DNA of 64,000 nucleotides from Paramecium octaurelia (GCA_905182995.1 CAJJDP010000064.1:254627-318626), one strand, 5' to 3'. Positions 23,222-36,251 are shown, counted from the stretch's first letter. Notes: a model not told the origin generated them from the letters alone. Numbers and translations: made by a program.

Positions 23222-24286
23222 ATGAATACAGTTTGCCAACAAAAGACTGCTACTCCTTGTAGATTTGAAACAACTCAATCGTATCTTCTTGAATAATCAC
23301 CTAAAATATAGTATAGAAGAGTAAATTCTCCAGGTTTACCTGATTGCTCTTTTAGAAAGAGTCATAAATCATCAGTTGATAAGCGGAATTACATGACTTT
23401 GGGATAGATGGATATTTAATAATTATTGAAACCTACTAGATCACTTGAAGAGAGCCCTGAACAAAAGTTGAAATGTTATTATGCGAAAGAAGAGGAAACT
23501 CTAGATCATTATTAGCATTCTTTCAATCCATAGCAATATATGAGTTTGAAGGAGGACAAGGAAATATAAGTAGAAGAGAAACCTTTTGAATCTCCACCAA
23601 AAATGGAAGTATTTCAGAAACCCCAATTAAGAAAGCAAATGAAAATGGTTGATAAAATTGAAAGTGACAAGGTGAGCGTTGAGATATTTATGTCTGAACA
23701 AGATGAGAACTCCCTTATTTTTACAGGTATTACAAAACGAATACTGCCATCTCCTGAAGAAAACAAATAAATCTTAATGCAGAATTTACAATAGTTGTTC
23801 ACTTCAATTGACAAAAGTACAAATTCAAATAAATTCTAAAATTATATAAAGATGGAATCCTTAGAACAATCAGTATTCCATTAGCATTTAAACAAGTCAA
23901 CTTAACAGGATTATCTTTCAATCTCTTCTGCACAATCTATTAAATAGTAAAAGTGCTCTTCTCAAACCAACTTTAGAAGAAACTCAGCAATAGTACCTAA
24001 ATAACAATCAAAATGGAACAATTCAACCAAAGCTGATAAGTTAAAAAATACTTGTTTCTCAAATAAACAATCAAAAAGTCCCTTTCTAAAAGCTCAAAAT
24101 CCAAAGGTCTAAATTAATAAACCAAAGTTACAGCAAGTAAATCTTAATATCCAGTCTCCTCAAAAAGTGCCAACTCAAAAGAAATAAACACAATAGAATA
24201 GATCAACCGTTTAAAAGGTAAGATCTTTTCACATCACTCCAGAAAAAGTAGACGATTGCATCTATGACGAAAGATATTTTAAATGA
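23222..24286 (+). CDS. Basic, disordered protein of unknown function
   Basis: An uninterrupted frame of 355 codons without any TGA, from ATG 23222-23224 to TGA 24284-24286, which is unlikely by chance at this composition. The protein is rich in Gln, Lys, Ser and Pro with little predicted structure. Short SP motifs (QSPK, SPGLP, ESPEQK, QKSPF) could be phosphorylation sites for proline-directed kinases. A moderately acidic segment lies near residues 140-190. There are no membrane segments or recognised domains. The lack of introns differs from most neighbours on this side of the window. Confidence 0.68.
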
Positions 24287-24317
24287 AAATTTTATATATA
24301 TATATCTATATGTATAA

Positions 24318-26214
24318 TCATAATACTTCACTTGATTTAAATAATTCTTAAACCATTTTACAACTTAAATTAATCACTGAACCTATATGAGTAACTCCAA
24401 CCATTGGAACCTCAAAATTCATAAATCCATGTGATAAACAATTAAAGATATCCATTTTAATATCATGATGCAACTTTCTCATCTTGTTAACAAATCGTAT
24501 TGTGTCTCCTGTTAAACTATCTTTGGCCCCACAAATAATGCGTATCTTAGGCAACCTCAAAATCAATAAATAAAATACTTCGCCAAGAAAGAATCATCAG
24601 CAATTATCGGACTAATATATGGATCAGTATCTGGATGTTCTTTTCCACTATTTAAATATTCCCGTAATACTACAACCAAAATTGTTGTTGGAGCTATTTG
24701 ATCTATCAATCCATTTAGTAAATACGGATTGAAGATTTTGAAGTTTAAATTTACAACAGGATAAGGTAAAAATAACCCATCAGGTATTCTGATTCCGATT
24801 TTAATGGCACGATAGCAAATACCAAGGGCCATGTTACCACCTGCAGAATCACCTGCAAGAATTAATTACTTCAAATTTATATTCATGTAATATTTGCTAA
24901 AATAGAGCTAATATACTGAAGAATTCTTACAATCCAAAGGTATAACTACCATACATCTTCAAGTGCATATGGATAGGGGTATTTTGGAGCAAGTCGGTAA
25001 TCAATACTAAATACCACACAATCTTCCCCTACATGGTTAGCCCACTTTCTGGTATAAGTTTAATGACTAAAGGATGACATCCCAACCCATCCACCTCCGT
25101 GAATTTGTAAGATCACTTTCGTTATTTTACCATCTATTCCTGGAGATGTTCCTTCAAAAATGTTATTATGGTCTTTGCTTATGTTGGCTATTTATTTTAC
25201 TATATGTTCTTCATCGATTTTTGATCTAAACACTTCCTTATTCGCTGATAAGACTCTCACTTTTATTTTATTTTATCTATCCTTTCGAAAAAGAGATTCT
25301 GTTAATTTTTCATATAAGTGATCTTCTATAAAATCAAACCCCTGAAATTATTCTTGCTGGTATAATGTTCCATTCTCAATCTCTTGATTTATTCTTTCCA
25401 AAGTAAATGTTGGTTTGAATAAATAAGGAACATATATTTTCTAATGAGATTGTACCTTAGTCATTGAATATTTCATAAAATTCTTTAGTACTGGAGCTTT
25501 GTCTTGAATGCTCCATAAATTTTAAATGAATTTAACAGAAGGATTTGTCATTTCCTTTAGTTTAATTTGCTTTGCTTTCTCTATATTTGTTATGAGGAAG
25601 GCTCCTCCCAAATTTTAGAAGATCATACTCAAAACAGGTAGCTTAATCATATTTCCTAATTTTGCATATGCACAGCCCACTGAGATGTAATCGTTAAACT
25701 TTTCAAATTGCAAATCTAAGATCTCTGGATCATCAAGCTATATTTGTGTTTTCAAATTACATCAATAAACTGAATATACTTAGCTAAATGAGCCCATTCT
25801 TGATGAGTGTTGCTTAAGCAATAGATATCATCCAATGGAACCCTTGGGATATTCGGCAAAAATTCTCTTATCTAATTTATTAAATTAATGCAATACTATT
25901 TAAAGTCTTCTTATTACATAATCAATCTCCAATTTGTGTTTTTGTAGTTCATATTCAAAATTTTTAAATTACAAGACTTTTTCTAAAAGTAGGAGAAAAG
26001 GATGAATAATTTTATGATTTATAAATTGCGCACTCTACTCCAATAAGGGATGATGACATTAATTTTATTCAAATTACTTCTGGGTTTCATCTAATTGAAG
26101 TAACCACTCAATAACATCTGGGTTTTATGTATTGAAGTGTTTCATAATCAATTGACATTTCTACAAATAATAGATAGCATCGATTATGCCTTCTGAATGC
26201 TACACACTCTTCAT
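24318..26214 (-). CDS. Hormone-sensitive-lipase-like alpha/beta-hydrolase
   Basis: The catalytic part has the oxyanion-hole motif VILQIHGGGWVGMSS, a YRLAPKYPYP segment, the nucleophile LAGDSAGGNMALGI, the acid in ICGAKDSLTGD and the histidine in CLSHGFMNF. HGGG plus GDSAGG define the HSL/GDXG family, which hydrolyses acylglycerols or other esters. About 300 residues precede it, fitting the HSL N-terminal region. The end is TGA complementary to 24318-24320. The start is less sure: the first in-frame ATG after an upstream TGA is complementary to 26212-26214. A 23-nt intron near 24566-24590 links the Ser-containing and Asp/His-containing exons; others are likely upstream. The gene is divergent from CDC50, with starts about 207 bp apart. 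Confidence 0.82.
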
Positions 26215-26420
26215 ACAAATAATTTAATAATTTAAAAATTGTCCAATATAAATTCAATAGCGCAATTTAACTCAGCTTATATTCTATAATAATTTAAAGT
26301 AGATTGATATTGCTTATATATGTTTCTAATGAAATTGCTTTCATAACAAAAACATATTGAAATTGAGTATTTACTTTTGCATAAAAATAATTAAAATTTC
26401 CAACAGCATAAAAGTTGCAT

Positions 26421-27427
26421 ATGAATTCTGAATAACACAAACAATTGTAAGAATGGAAATTAAAATACGTGAAGTTGAATCCAATTTTGCTTATATTCAT
26501 GGGTATTGATGTGAAAATACAGAAGGTTTGGTATTGATTGCATTTGGAATTGTATCACAAACAGTTGACATAAATTATGAGTATATATCTACTAGATATG
26601 ATGAAATTTGTGCTGAAAAAAATCAATGTTCTGTAAATTTAAGTAATCAATAAACCTAGATTGACATTGATGTACCATCCAAGATGAAATCTCCTGTATT
26701 TTTTTCATATGAGGTTTCCTCCTTTTTCTAAAACACAGACAAATACTTCAATAGCATCCCTTATGATTAATTATACGGAGATTCCGATTTTGATACTTCA
26801 ATTTGTGATCAATATAAAACCAATTTGGAAATGGGGTAGACTTTAAGTGTAACAGGAAAACCCTTATCTTAAGATGACGTAGCCATTCCATGTGGTATTG
26901 CTGCTTATTCTTACATGAATGGTATTGTTGAAAGATTTATTATTTAAAGATGAATTTCTTTTGATTAAAGATGGCAATCAAATTTCAATAACCGATAAAG
27001 GTATATCATGGGAATCAGATAGAGAAAAGTTTACAAACATTAACTTAGACAAGCAATGGATTGATATGGAATCTGGTAATTCTTTTCATTTAAATTAGAA
27101 AGATTTATCAATTGGATGAGGCCATCTCCATTAAGCAGGTTCCGAAAATTATGGGGTAGAATTGATTAAGACTTAGAACCTGGTACATACACAGTTAGCA
27201 TTAAGATTAGTAAGTCCTAAATTGATTAATCAATAGAAACTAATGACGCGTTTGCTGAAACAAAAAAGTATGTTCTTTTACATAACAATGGATAATTTTC
27301 AGATCCAATTTTGGTGATAACATTACCTTGTCTCTGTGTGGGACCATTTTTAATAATTTTTGGCCTAATAAATGTAATTTATTGGGGGAAGAAATAAAAT
27401 TTGATTAAAAAATACAGAATTTATTGA
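26421..27427 (+). CDS. CDC50/LEM3-family subunit of P4-ATPase lipid flippase
   Basis: 311 residues after introns of 20, 28 and 23 nt. The first membrane helix (LLIFMEGLVLIAFGIVSQTV) is created by splicing out the first intron. The lumenal domain contains the family's IPCGIAAYSYMN motif and FINWMRPSPLSRFRKLWGRI. A second helix near the end (LVITLPCLCVGPFLIIFGLI) precedes a short cytoplasmic tail. This two-helix layout with conserved lumenal cysteines is that of CDC50, the chaperone and partner of P4-ATPases that move phospholipids to the inner leaflet. No P4-ATPase lies in the window. Confidence 0.9.
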
Positions 27428-28088
27428 TTGCCTTACTTATTCCCATAATATAAGTTGTTATTTATATTATTAAATTAATAAATAAAAAAATATAATTATT
27501 TATACCTTCTTTGATCAAAGATTAAATTGGATTATATTCCACTTTAATCGCAACTAGAAGGAAATACCAAAAAGCACTCAAGCGTTTGATCCCTAATGTA
27601 TTCTTAAAAATGCATTAGGTTCATGACCTTGGAACATTAATAATATTTTTGAATTAAGATTTTAAATAAAATCAAGATTGGCAGGGATTTTCATTCTTTA
27701 TGATGACATTGTTTATTTTAATGATTGGTTTTGAATGTGTGCGTACTCTATAAGTTCTATTTTCTGAGAGTATAGTTGAAGGTTTTAATTTAGTGACAGA
27801 AAACTATTTGGAATTTTGCAATAGAATGATCTTTGGTATTACAACTTTGGTTTTTAGATTTGGAATCTTATAGATATTATTTATTTTATTTATCTCGTCC
27901 ATCAGATAGTCGGATTCCTATTAAATTAAGGATGGAAGATTTCTTTTTCTTTTTAACTCAACCAGTTATTCCTTAATGAATTGATTAAGTTGATGATTAT
28001 TGATTTTAGAGTGGTTTTGAGTGAAGGATAGAGATCGATTTTAGTGGATTTTATGGGGATTATTTTAGACATACATTTATTAATATTA
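27428..28088. other. Intergenic stretch, nothing recognised
   Basis: About 660 bp between two plus-strand genes. It contains T-rich and G-rich patches near 27720-27980 but no frame that can be supported as a gene. Confidence 0.4.
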
Positions 28089-28927
28089 ATGAGTTATCAA
28101 AATCATCCCTAAAAGTTTCCTTTTGATAGTTAAGGTCCGTAAGGGTAGCCGCAAGTCCCATTGTTTTAGTAGGTGTACTTTGCTCAACAGCAATAAATTT
28201 ATGGATTCGAATAATAACAATTCCCATCGTTGAATTATAATGGGTATGGCTATTATGTATAGCCACAAAGTAATAAAGTTATTTGTAAGTTCAGTGCCCC
28301 AATATAATATTCCTCCTCAACAACCTACCCCTGTTGATAGTCTAAGCAGTAATAGTATTAGTTTGAGTGGTATTTGAATTTTGTATTTTGTATGATCAGA
28401 TTAGGGAGCAAAAAAAAAGAAGAAAAACAAGTCTGACAAATCAAAGAAAGACAAAAAGAAAAAGAGAAAGCGAGGTTTAATTTATCCTAATTATTAAAAG
28501 CCAGTAGTAGTAGTTCTTCTTCTAGTAGTAGTGATTCTAGTAGTAGCAGTAGCAAGAGCCGTAGTAAGTATGATTATTTTATATATCTAAATCTCTTTGT
28601 AGAAAAAAGAAAAAACCTCTATCCTTTTTACATAACGAGGATAATTGGAAGTGCAAGTATTGTTATAATATCAATTTCCCCCATCGTACAGAGTGTAATA
28701 GATGTAAGAAAAGTAGAGAATAGGCTGTAAAAGTATTTCATTAACTCTCTAACATCTTTTCTTAGGACGACAAAGGCAAGAAGTATGTTCCAAATCCTGA
28801 CGATTGGAAATGTAACATTTGTGGAAATTTTAATTACGCCAGAAGAGATAAATGCAATAGATGTAAAGAAGATAAACCAAAAGCCACAATGCCTTAACAA
28901 TCCGCATAATATAATTAAGTAAACTGA
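28089..28927 (+). CDS. ZRANB2-like protein with two RanBP2-type zinc fingers and an SR region
   Basis: 229 residues after five introns (25, 30, 26, 35, 33 nt). A Q/Y/P-rich N-terminus is followed by a lysine block (KKKKNKSDKSKKDKKKKRK) and a serine run ending SKSRS. Two RanBP2-type zinc fingers close the protein: DNWKCKYC...RTECNRCK and DDWKCNICGNFNYARRDKCNRC. The W-x-C-x2-C-x10-C-x2-C spacing with N and R between matches ZRANB2, which binds AGGUAA-like single-stranded RNA at 5' splice sites. In ZRANB2 the fingers come first and the RS region last; here the order is reversed. A splicing role is likely by family. Confidence 0.85.
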
Positions 28928-29597
28928 AGTATTTTCCTTTGCATTTCACATATCAAAACATAATTTTAATTCTCATTCTGCTGCTTTTTCTTTCTATCCA
29001 TTAATCTTTAGTTAAGTTTATTCTGATTTGAGCATTCCTTCAAAATATGCAAAATCCCAATTTAACATATTCAAATACACAACCTAAATAATCACAGATA
29101 CTAACGACAGTTTTTATAAAATCTAGAAAATTCCTTAATGCTTAAAAATCCTTAAATTGCTTTGGGATTGATTATACTAAATTAACCTATCTCCTTATTA
29201 TACTATTCCCTAAACTTACTAAGTATTTACAAGAAGAACCCGGCTCTTATAGTAATTTTGAAACTATTGAATTTTTGATATAAAATTAAAGTATTATTTT
29301 GTAATATAACCTCATGTGAACCAATTGTATTCGAAGAAATTTCAAATAATCAATTACTTATATCGCTTAAAAGTTTGCCAATAGATTTATTTCCAAGTAA
29401 TTTGACATTCTTTTACCTAACATATTTGATGTTAGTAGAATACAATTTAAATAGAAAAAAAGTTTTTACTCTTTTAATAAAATGTTCTTGTCAAAAAATA
29501 TGTTTATGTACTCTGTCCTAATTTATTCTAACTTTTGAAAATATACCCTAATTTACAATAAAAATCATAAAAATCTGACTGTTAATATTTATATTAA
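28928..29597. other. Intergenic stretch, nothing recognised
   Basis: About 670 bp between two plus-strand genes. I could not support a gene on either strand. Confidence 0.4.
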
Positions 29598-30421
29598 ATG
29601 TAGCAACATTATTCTTAACAACTTATCCCTTAAGGATATTAATAGCCCTAGAGAAATGCTTCAAATTCTCCTCTTCAACGAGTTACTCCTCCTCAACCTT
29701 TTACACCTACCTAAGGCTAACCAAGATAAAAATATGAAGTCGAAGCTAATAATCATCACTCAAGAGATTTGAGAGTTAATAATAGATAAGCTAGCAATCT
29801 GCCTAATGGATAAACTTATGAAAAGATGGAGTAAAGAATTTAAGCTTTGGAAAAAGAAAACTAGAATCTGAAAAAATAACTTGAAAATGCTAATAATCAA
29901 ATTCAAATATTAAATCAAAAAGTTAATTAGAATCCAAGTCAATGTCTTCTTAAAACAACTACCTTCGAGCTTGTTGTTCTTTAAAAAGCTGTTGAATAAT
30001 TAGAAGGTTTGAAGAATGGATTAGCTAAAAAAAAGTAGTTAGGAAGCAACAATCAAACAACGCTTCTTGAATCCTAAAAAGATGGAGCTAGTGAACTTAA
30101 GAGCAAAGTAACATTGGCAGAAGATAAAAGTAGTTAACCAATTTAATAATCATAAGTAATGAATTTATATATTAATCAAAGGCTAAGCTGTTATTTCCGA
30201 AGGAACAAAATGTCTAAAATTAATTATCTAATCCTCCAAATAAAGAGGAAACGAAAGAAGAAACAAGATTGGGAAGAAAAGTACTAGGAAATACATAATC
30301 GGATTAAGTTGATGAGAGAACAAAGACCAGTCCAATTAAATATCTAAATGTAAAAGCTAGTGCCAATTAAATATCATTAAGGATATCTCCTAAAGCAAGA
30401 TCAGAAATATCATAAAACTGA
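29598..30421 (+). CDS. Coiled-coil protein of unknown function
   Basis: 265 residues with one 26-nt intron. A Q/P-rich N-terminus (MQQHYSQQLIPQGYQQPQRN) precedes a coiled coil (MEQRIQALEKENQNLKKQ) and another heptad-rich part (FELVVLQKAVEQLEGLKNGL). The C-terminus is basic and Ser/Lys-rich. The first in-frame codon after ATG is TAG, read as Gln. No domain beyond the coiled coil is recognised. The gene is convergent with the next one, about 130 bp apart. Confidence 0.7.
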
Positions 30422-30550
30422 TAAAATATGTATCTAAGTAATTATCCTACCTTTCGAAAACTAGTTGTTTAAAATTATCTTAATATTAATATATCAATAT
30501 CTTATTCTAAATAAGGAATTGAATCTTGAAAAATAAAATAATATAGTAAC

Positions 30551-32821
30551 TCATCTCTTACTTTTCTTCTTTTTTTTTGATTTTTTTTTTTTAGCAAAAG
30601 GATCAACTTTCATTCCAAATCCAGGTGGTGGTAATGAATTGCCTTCTGGATCCTTGAGATTTATTGGATCCGGTATCAACAAAGCATTAACTAATTTTTA
30701 AACTGGAACAGCAACTCCTTTTTTAGCCAATCTTAATTTTATTTCTTCAATTTCCTAATTTTTCAATATTTTATATACTTTTAATTAATCATAGCGAACT
30801 TAATCCAAAGGCTGAGCAGCTAATATAGCAGACAAAGGTCGTTTTTACTTTTGGGTTAAAGTTTGATTTTTTCCATAGATTGACATACTTTGCTCGGGCA
30901 TAAGACGATTAGCTTCATCTTCTTCTTATAATCCAATAATGTTTCCATGTAACTTCTTTATTTTGTTGATATTATGCTTTGATATATTGGATTCAAGTCC
31001 TCTATAATCAGTATTATTCATAAATTTTGGTTCTTTCTAATAACTAGGTAACTTTTCATTTAAATTTCTAGGTTAACAAGTTTAAGGTCTAATTTTCTTT
31101 TGTTATCGTCTTTATCCATCATCATCAATCAATCCTGTTTATCCATCAATTTCTATATTATTTTATATAATCTCCTCTTCTTCATCTGATAGATCACTTA
31201 AATCATCTTCCCATTTTGATTTGTTCTTGGTCAAACTCAATTAATGATTTTTTTGGATCTGAACAATTAATATATATAGAAATTACTTTATTGAGTTCCT
31301 TGTAATCCTTCTCCTTATTTTGCCTCTCCTTCATTTCTAACTCTCTGAATCTATTTCCATAAGTAGCACTCTCTATCCTCCTATTCATTTCCCTTTCAAT
31401 CCTAGCTTTATTGGAAGACCATTAATGCATCATAGCAACTAATTCTTCATCCTCTCTTTTTTACTATGCTTCTTTATTTCTGAGTTTCTGATATTTATTC
31501 TAAACACTCAATTCATCAGGTTGATTTGAATTTTAATACTATTAAAAACCATCTCTGGTTTCAAAATTTAAGTTTCTGGGTTTCTAATTATTCTCTACTT
31601 ATTCATCATCCACAAACACTTTAATCTAAGGTTCTAGTGTTCTTTCTTTCTTCTTAGCTTCCTCTTATTAAATGATTAATTTAGCCTCATTCTCAGCTTA
31701 TCTAGCAGCCAAATCTTCCTCATTTAATAAAGCCTCATCATTATTATCTACTAAATCCCCTTAAATTACTTCTTCATCTACATCTTCTACTATAGCTGCA
31801 GGTTTAGCAGACTTTATTGGTTTTGGAAATGTTGATTTCATTTTAATTTTACCTGAAGTATCCACAGCACTTTAAGGTCTTGGGGCTTAAAAATTCTGGA
31901 TGATTCTTCTTTTGTAATTACTCAAACGTTGATCAGGAGGAGGCATTGAATCATGCTTTGTTCTAAATCCATTTTGATAATCATGCAATTAATCTGAGAT
32001 AATATCTCCTGGCAGCAAAGTTCCTTTACTATATTGAGATTCTTTCTTTAAAATATTTCAAATAATTGAATACCATTTAATCAATTCGAATAATACCAGT
32101 AACTCCAGAATCAGGTCTATCTGGATGAGTTTATTCAATAGTTGTTTCGGCATATCCGTCTATCACTGTAGTTGGATATCCAGATTATGGCCTCATGCTT
32201 TTAATAGTAAGAGCACTTTATGGTCTCTTGGCTTAAGTTACACTACTAAATGGTCTCTTAGTCTATCCTGTTGGTGGTCTAGTAGGTCCAGAATCACTGT
32301 CGAGTTTACGACTTTAATAATCCACTTTGGTTATTGTTTCCAAAGCCCAATTGTAACACCTTGTTATGAATTTTGCTTGCAACTCTCTATTACGCGTGAA
32401 GAATGATATCTCTCTTATTATACTGGCTAAAGAACGAAAAAACTATAATCTCCACATTCCATTACGTATTCTAGCATTCCTTTGCTAGGCATTTAAGACC
32501 TGATGAACTGAAAACTGTTACTTCTGCATTAAACATCTCAATCATGGTTATCATACCTTGGTACTCCTCATTATTATCCAAGAATGCTGATTTACACTTA
32601 TCAACAGTAACTGTTTCATAATAATGCATAGTTTCCCAAGTATTTACTTTGAAATTTTCCATCATCTATTAATGTGATACTATCCGCTCTTATAGTTATT
32701 GGAACTCCTCAAAAGTGTAATCTCCTTTTCCCTCAAAAGGCAAGACTTCAAACATCAATGGTACATCATCATCATCATATTTAATTATTGAATGATGGAT
32801 TAGTTATGATTATTGAAGCAT
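30551..32821 (-). CDS. Large coiled-coil protein of unknown function
   Basis: Begins MLQQSQLIHHSIIKYDDDDV. The first quarter is a compact-looking domain (PLMFEVLPFEGKGDYTFEEF, later NVNTWETMHYYETVTV-like segment). A middle section repeats KRPxS and RPxSG motifs (TKRPFSSVTQAKRPQSAL). A charged coiled coil (RIESATYGNRFRELEMKERQ) follows, and the C-terminus ends NSLPPPGFGMKVDPFAKKKK. Introns of 23 and 35 nt are clear near the start; at least one more is needed further down to keep frame. Such repeated RPxSG motifs are common in ciliary and cytoskeletal proteins of protists, but this is only suggestive. The start is 22 bp from the stop of the upstream gene. Confidence 0.68.
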
Positions 32822-32843
32822 TATTTAATAATAATAATAAAAA

Positions 32844-34138
32844 TCAGATGAATTTTTTATCCAACTTGTATTTTATCTAATCTTTCTCTCTAGTATTAGA
32901 TGATTACTAATTGTATTCTCTCTAATTGGCAACTATTTTATCATAAAGAATTTTACTCTTATTATAAGGTGTAGACTTATTTAGTGATTCAAAAAATAAC
33001 TCTCTATTTGATGGCTTGTAAGTACTCTATAACTATTTTCTTAACTCGTCAACTCTATTTGTTTCCGGAGTCTTTCTTCGATCCTATAAAAATCTCTAAT
33101 TGTCAGACAAAACCCCTGATTATTCACTTCTTTGGTTTATTAATTAAAATGGCTGTTTCTTGGGATTTCCTAATTCTGAAGCCTTAAAACTTTGAACCTA
33201 TTTTTATGGAGAACTTTGCTTTTGTTGTCTATAATTAAATAAAATGTCCTTGCTTGTTTCCTCAACTATTTTTTTGATTAATGCATACCTTTTGGTTTAA
33301 TATAGTTAAAGTTTAACTTAGGCGATACGTCTCTTCTAATGAATGTATTAGGATAATCCTTATATTGTTCCCTATTTTTTAAAATAGATATTCCATCTCC
33401 TATTCTGCTCTTATTATTTATCTTATATTATTCCAATTCCATTCTTAGCTTATCAATATCAAATTTTGAATTATTGTTTTAATATGGCTGAAGTTTTTAT
33501 GATGGGTTTTTGTTTAAGTTTCTATCATTTTAAATATCAAGTGAGGTTAATGGACGATAATTTGAAATATAATCACTTGCATTTTTAGATAATTTAGGCT
33601 AAACATTATTTTTAGGACTAAAAAATGAATGCTATTATTAATTAGTATGCATCCATGTTCTATCTCCATCTAAAAGACTTTGTTTTTTTGAAAAAATAGT
33701 TGGACTTTATTATCTTTTTTGCAATTGTACAATGTCATTCAAATAAAACTTTCGTTTTTAAGAATGTTCTTGATCATGCATAGATTAGTATTATTATTTA
33801 GGAAGATACTAAAATGAATTCACTTGTTAATGAAGATCATTTGAAGGAAAACGTTTAGATTTATCACCTTTATCGTAATTCAAAAAGGAAGGTATTTTGC
33901 TCAATTAATTATTAGTGAATGGCTTATATTCATCAGGAGATCTCTATTGTACTGGCCTTTAGTAGTATGAGTTATAATATTTTCCCAATCCACTATCAGT
34001 AGATTTACGTTCTGCAGATGTTTGACGTTCATAAATATTAAAATTGAACTGTTTTTTCATATCTATAGAATTTGAGTCTAACTAGTAATTTGAATTTTAA
34101 TTCTTGAACTTCATTCGATCTTCACGTCTTTTGGACAT
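32844..34138 (-). CDS. Basic disordered protein of unknown function
   Basis: 423 residues with one 23-nt intron. Begins MSKRREDRMKFKNQNSNY. It is rich in Gln, Asn, Lys, Ser and Tyr throughout, with no strong hydrophobic segment and no recognised domain. Recurrent short motifs (QRPVQQRSP, NYRPLTSLD, PSNRELFFESL) are not clear repeats. More than 400 codons without TGA, apart from the single intron, make it a real gene. It ends 22 bp before the start of the next minus-strand gene, exceptionally close for separate transcripts. Confidence 0.72.
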
Positions 34139-35046
34139 AATGCTGTTAAATTAATTAAAAATATAATTTATAATATATTGGATTATTTATACCTTAAAAT
34201 CTAATTTACAGCAATCACTTAATTTGATTTTTAGAATCTAACGAAGAGGTACTTATGCGCATTTTAAAAGCTTAATTATGAAATAGAAATATCAAAAATT
34301 ACATAATTTCTATTTAGATTATAAAATTATCCTTATTCATTTACATTTGCCAATGCTATTTACCTATTTATTTAAGATCTGCTTAAAAAGAAGTAGTGTG
34401 AAATAAGGTTTAATTATAAAATGAAATGTGATCTTTAAAGAAGCTTACATAAAAAGTTTACAATCTGTGGCAACTGGCAATCTTCAAAATTAGCTTATAC
34501 GTGAGTATATATATTGGTGAGAAGGATGGTTATTATAAATATCCTAAAAATATCGTGAAACTCTTTAGTACATGAAAATATTAAGTTAAAATTTGTGGAA
34601 AAGAGAATACAATTTAATTTTAATTATTTAAAAATATTTAGAAGATAAATAGAATTATTATTCCTAGCTCCTGATCACCAAGCTTTTCAAGGGTGCAAAA
34701 TAATCATTAACTGAACTTCTATTCAGTAAAGTGATTTTAAATAAGGGTAAGACTCCACACTAAAAGTTAAATTTGTACCATTTATTCATAATTGAAAACA
34801 AGATTAGGAGTAGAAAATATAAAGTAGAAAACAATAATGTTATTTTAAATAATTGCTCTCCTTAAAAATAATAAATAATTATATTAGTCATCTCAAAATA
34901 ACATCAATTTTAATGGTTATAACTAATTAACTAATACTAACAATATTTATCTAAATATGTATCTTTCTCTTATATATATCTGTTAGTTATAAATTAAATT
35001 TAATATAAATTTTCAGTTTTTATTAAGCTTAGGCATATAAATAAAT
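34139..35046. other. Intergenic stretch, nothing recognised
   Basis: About 900 bp, AT-rich, between two minus-strand genes. I found no supportable ORF, RNA or repeat, although it is longer than typical gaps here. Confidence 0.4.
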
Positions 35047-36251
35047 TCAACTATCATAATAATTAATTTGTTGTTATTTAGGATCTTTATACTCATCCCA
35101 ATCAAGAGGCTTGATATCCTCTTCATGATCCAACCACTTGATACGTCTACCTCCTTCCCACAATCCCAATTAACTCCTTCCATTAGGCAATGTGTATCGA
35201 CCTTTTCCAGCTTACTTCCCATTAACCCAATATCCCTCATATTCTTGAATTAATTTATTGATAAATACTTCGCCCATCTGGCCAAATGTAGACTCCATAA
35301 CCCTACTTCCTATCATTTAGGTATTCTCCATTATATTATCTTCCATCTTGCCAAATATAAGTACCTCTTCCATTCATTTAACTATTTCTCCACTCGCCCT
35401 CAAATTTCTTAATTGAATATAAATTTTACTCTACCATCAGCCCAGTAATGAACTCCGAATCCATTCATCATATTGCCTTCCCAATTTCCCATGTATATAG
35501 ACCCATCACTCCAAAAATATTTTCCAAAGCCATTCTTCTTTCCATAGCTATAATTTCCCTCATATCTAGAATAATCAACCCAATTTTCAATTCCATACCC
35601 ATGAGGTTGATCATTCAACCATTCTCCTTCGTATTTAGCCCCATTAGCATGCAGATATATTCCTCTACCACAAGCTTTATCTTCTTTCCATTATCCTTCA
35701 TAATAATCACCTCCTAAATGCCAGAACTTTCCCTTTCCATCAACTTTGTTATTCTTCCATTCTCCCTCATACTTAGCACCGTCTACCCAAAGTTGAACTC
35801 CATACCCATCTCTTTATTAACCTATCCATTCACCTTCATAAGATGCTCCACTTTTAAATATATATTTGTTCCTTTTTTCTCTCTATTGACAATTTGATTT
35901 GCTTCCTAAGGTTTCTAAAATATCTTCATGATTTCTGAGTGCCATTTAATCTTTCTTCCTCATACTATCACTATTAGACTCTAAATATTAAATGTGAAAT
36001 TTACAAGAAGTTAAATTTATCTCCATTTTCTTTTCTGTCTATGACTAATCTTGAAACTCATGTTCAATATGATCTTAAATTGGCTATTTCGATTCCTTTT
36101 ATTCTTCATTCAATATCTTTTCTTAATAATCCTCTTCCTCGCAATCCTACTAATTATTCGAATAATGATGTAGGGTTTATTAATGAAATTCACTAACCAA
36201 AATTTCGTCCTTCCTTTAACAACTCTAACAACTCGAGCATTGACTTCCCAT
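35047..36251 (-). CDS. MORN-repeat protein with an acylation-type N-terminus
   Basis: 369 residues with introns of about 48, 22 and 25 nt. It starts MGSQCSSCQSC: Gly2 followed by Cys residues is the classic signal for myristoylation plus palmitoylation. A charged linker of about 110 residues follows. Nine to ten MORN repeats fill the rest, for example YEGEWKNNKVDGKGKFWH, YEGQWKEDKACGRGIYLH and YEGEWLNDQPHGYGIENW. MORN repeats bind membranes or form extended scaffolds at cortical and ciliary structures. The repeats together with the acylated N-terminus suggest a peripheral membrane scaffold. The 48-nt first intron is long for this genome. Confidence 0.88.

Noticed and set aside
26164-26500. 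TGA-free minus-strand frame (MNISKIGFNFTYFNF...) overlapping the CDC50 start
   Set aside because: It overlaps the CDC50 first exon and leads to TGA before joining the lipase frame. It could be an alternative lipase N-terminus but no splice supports it.
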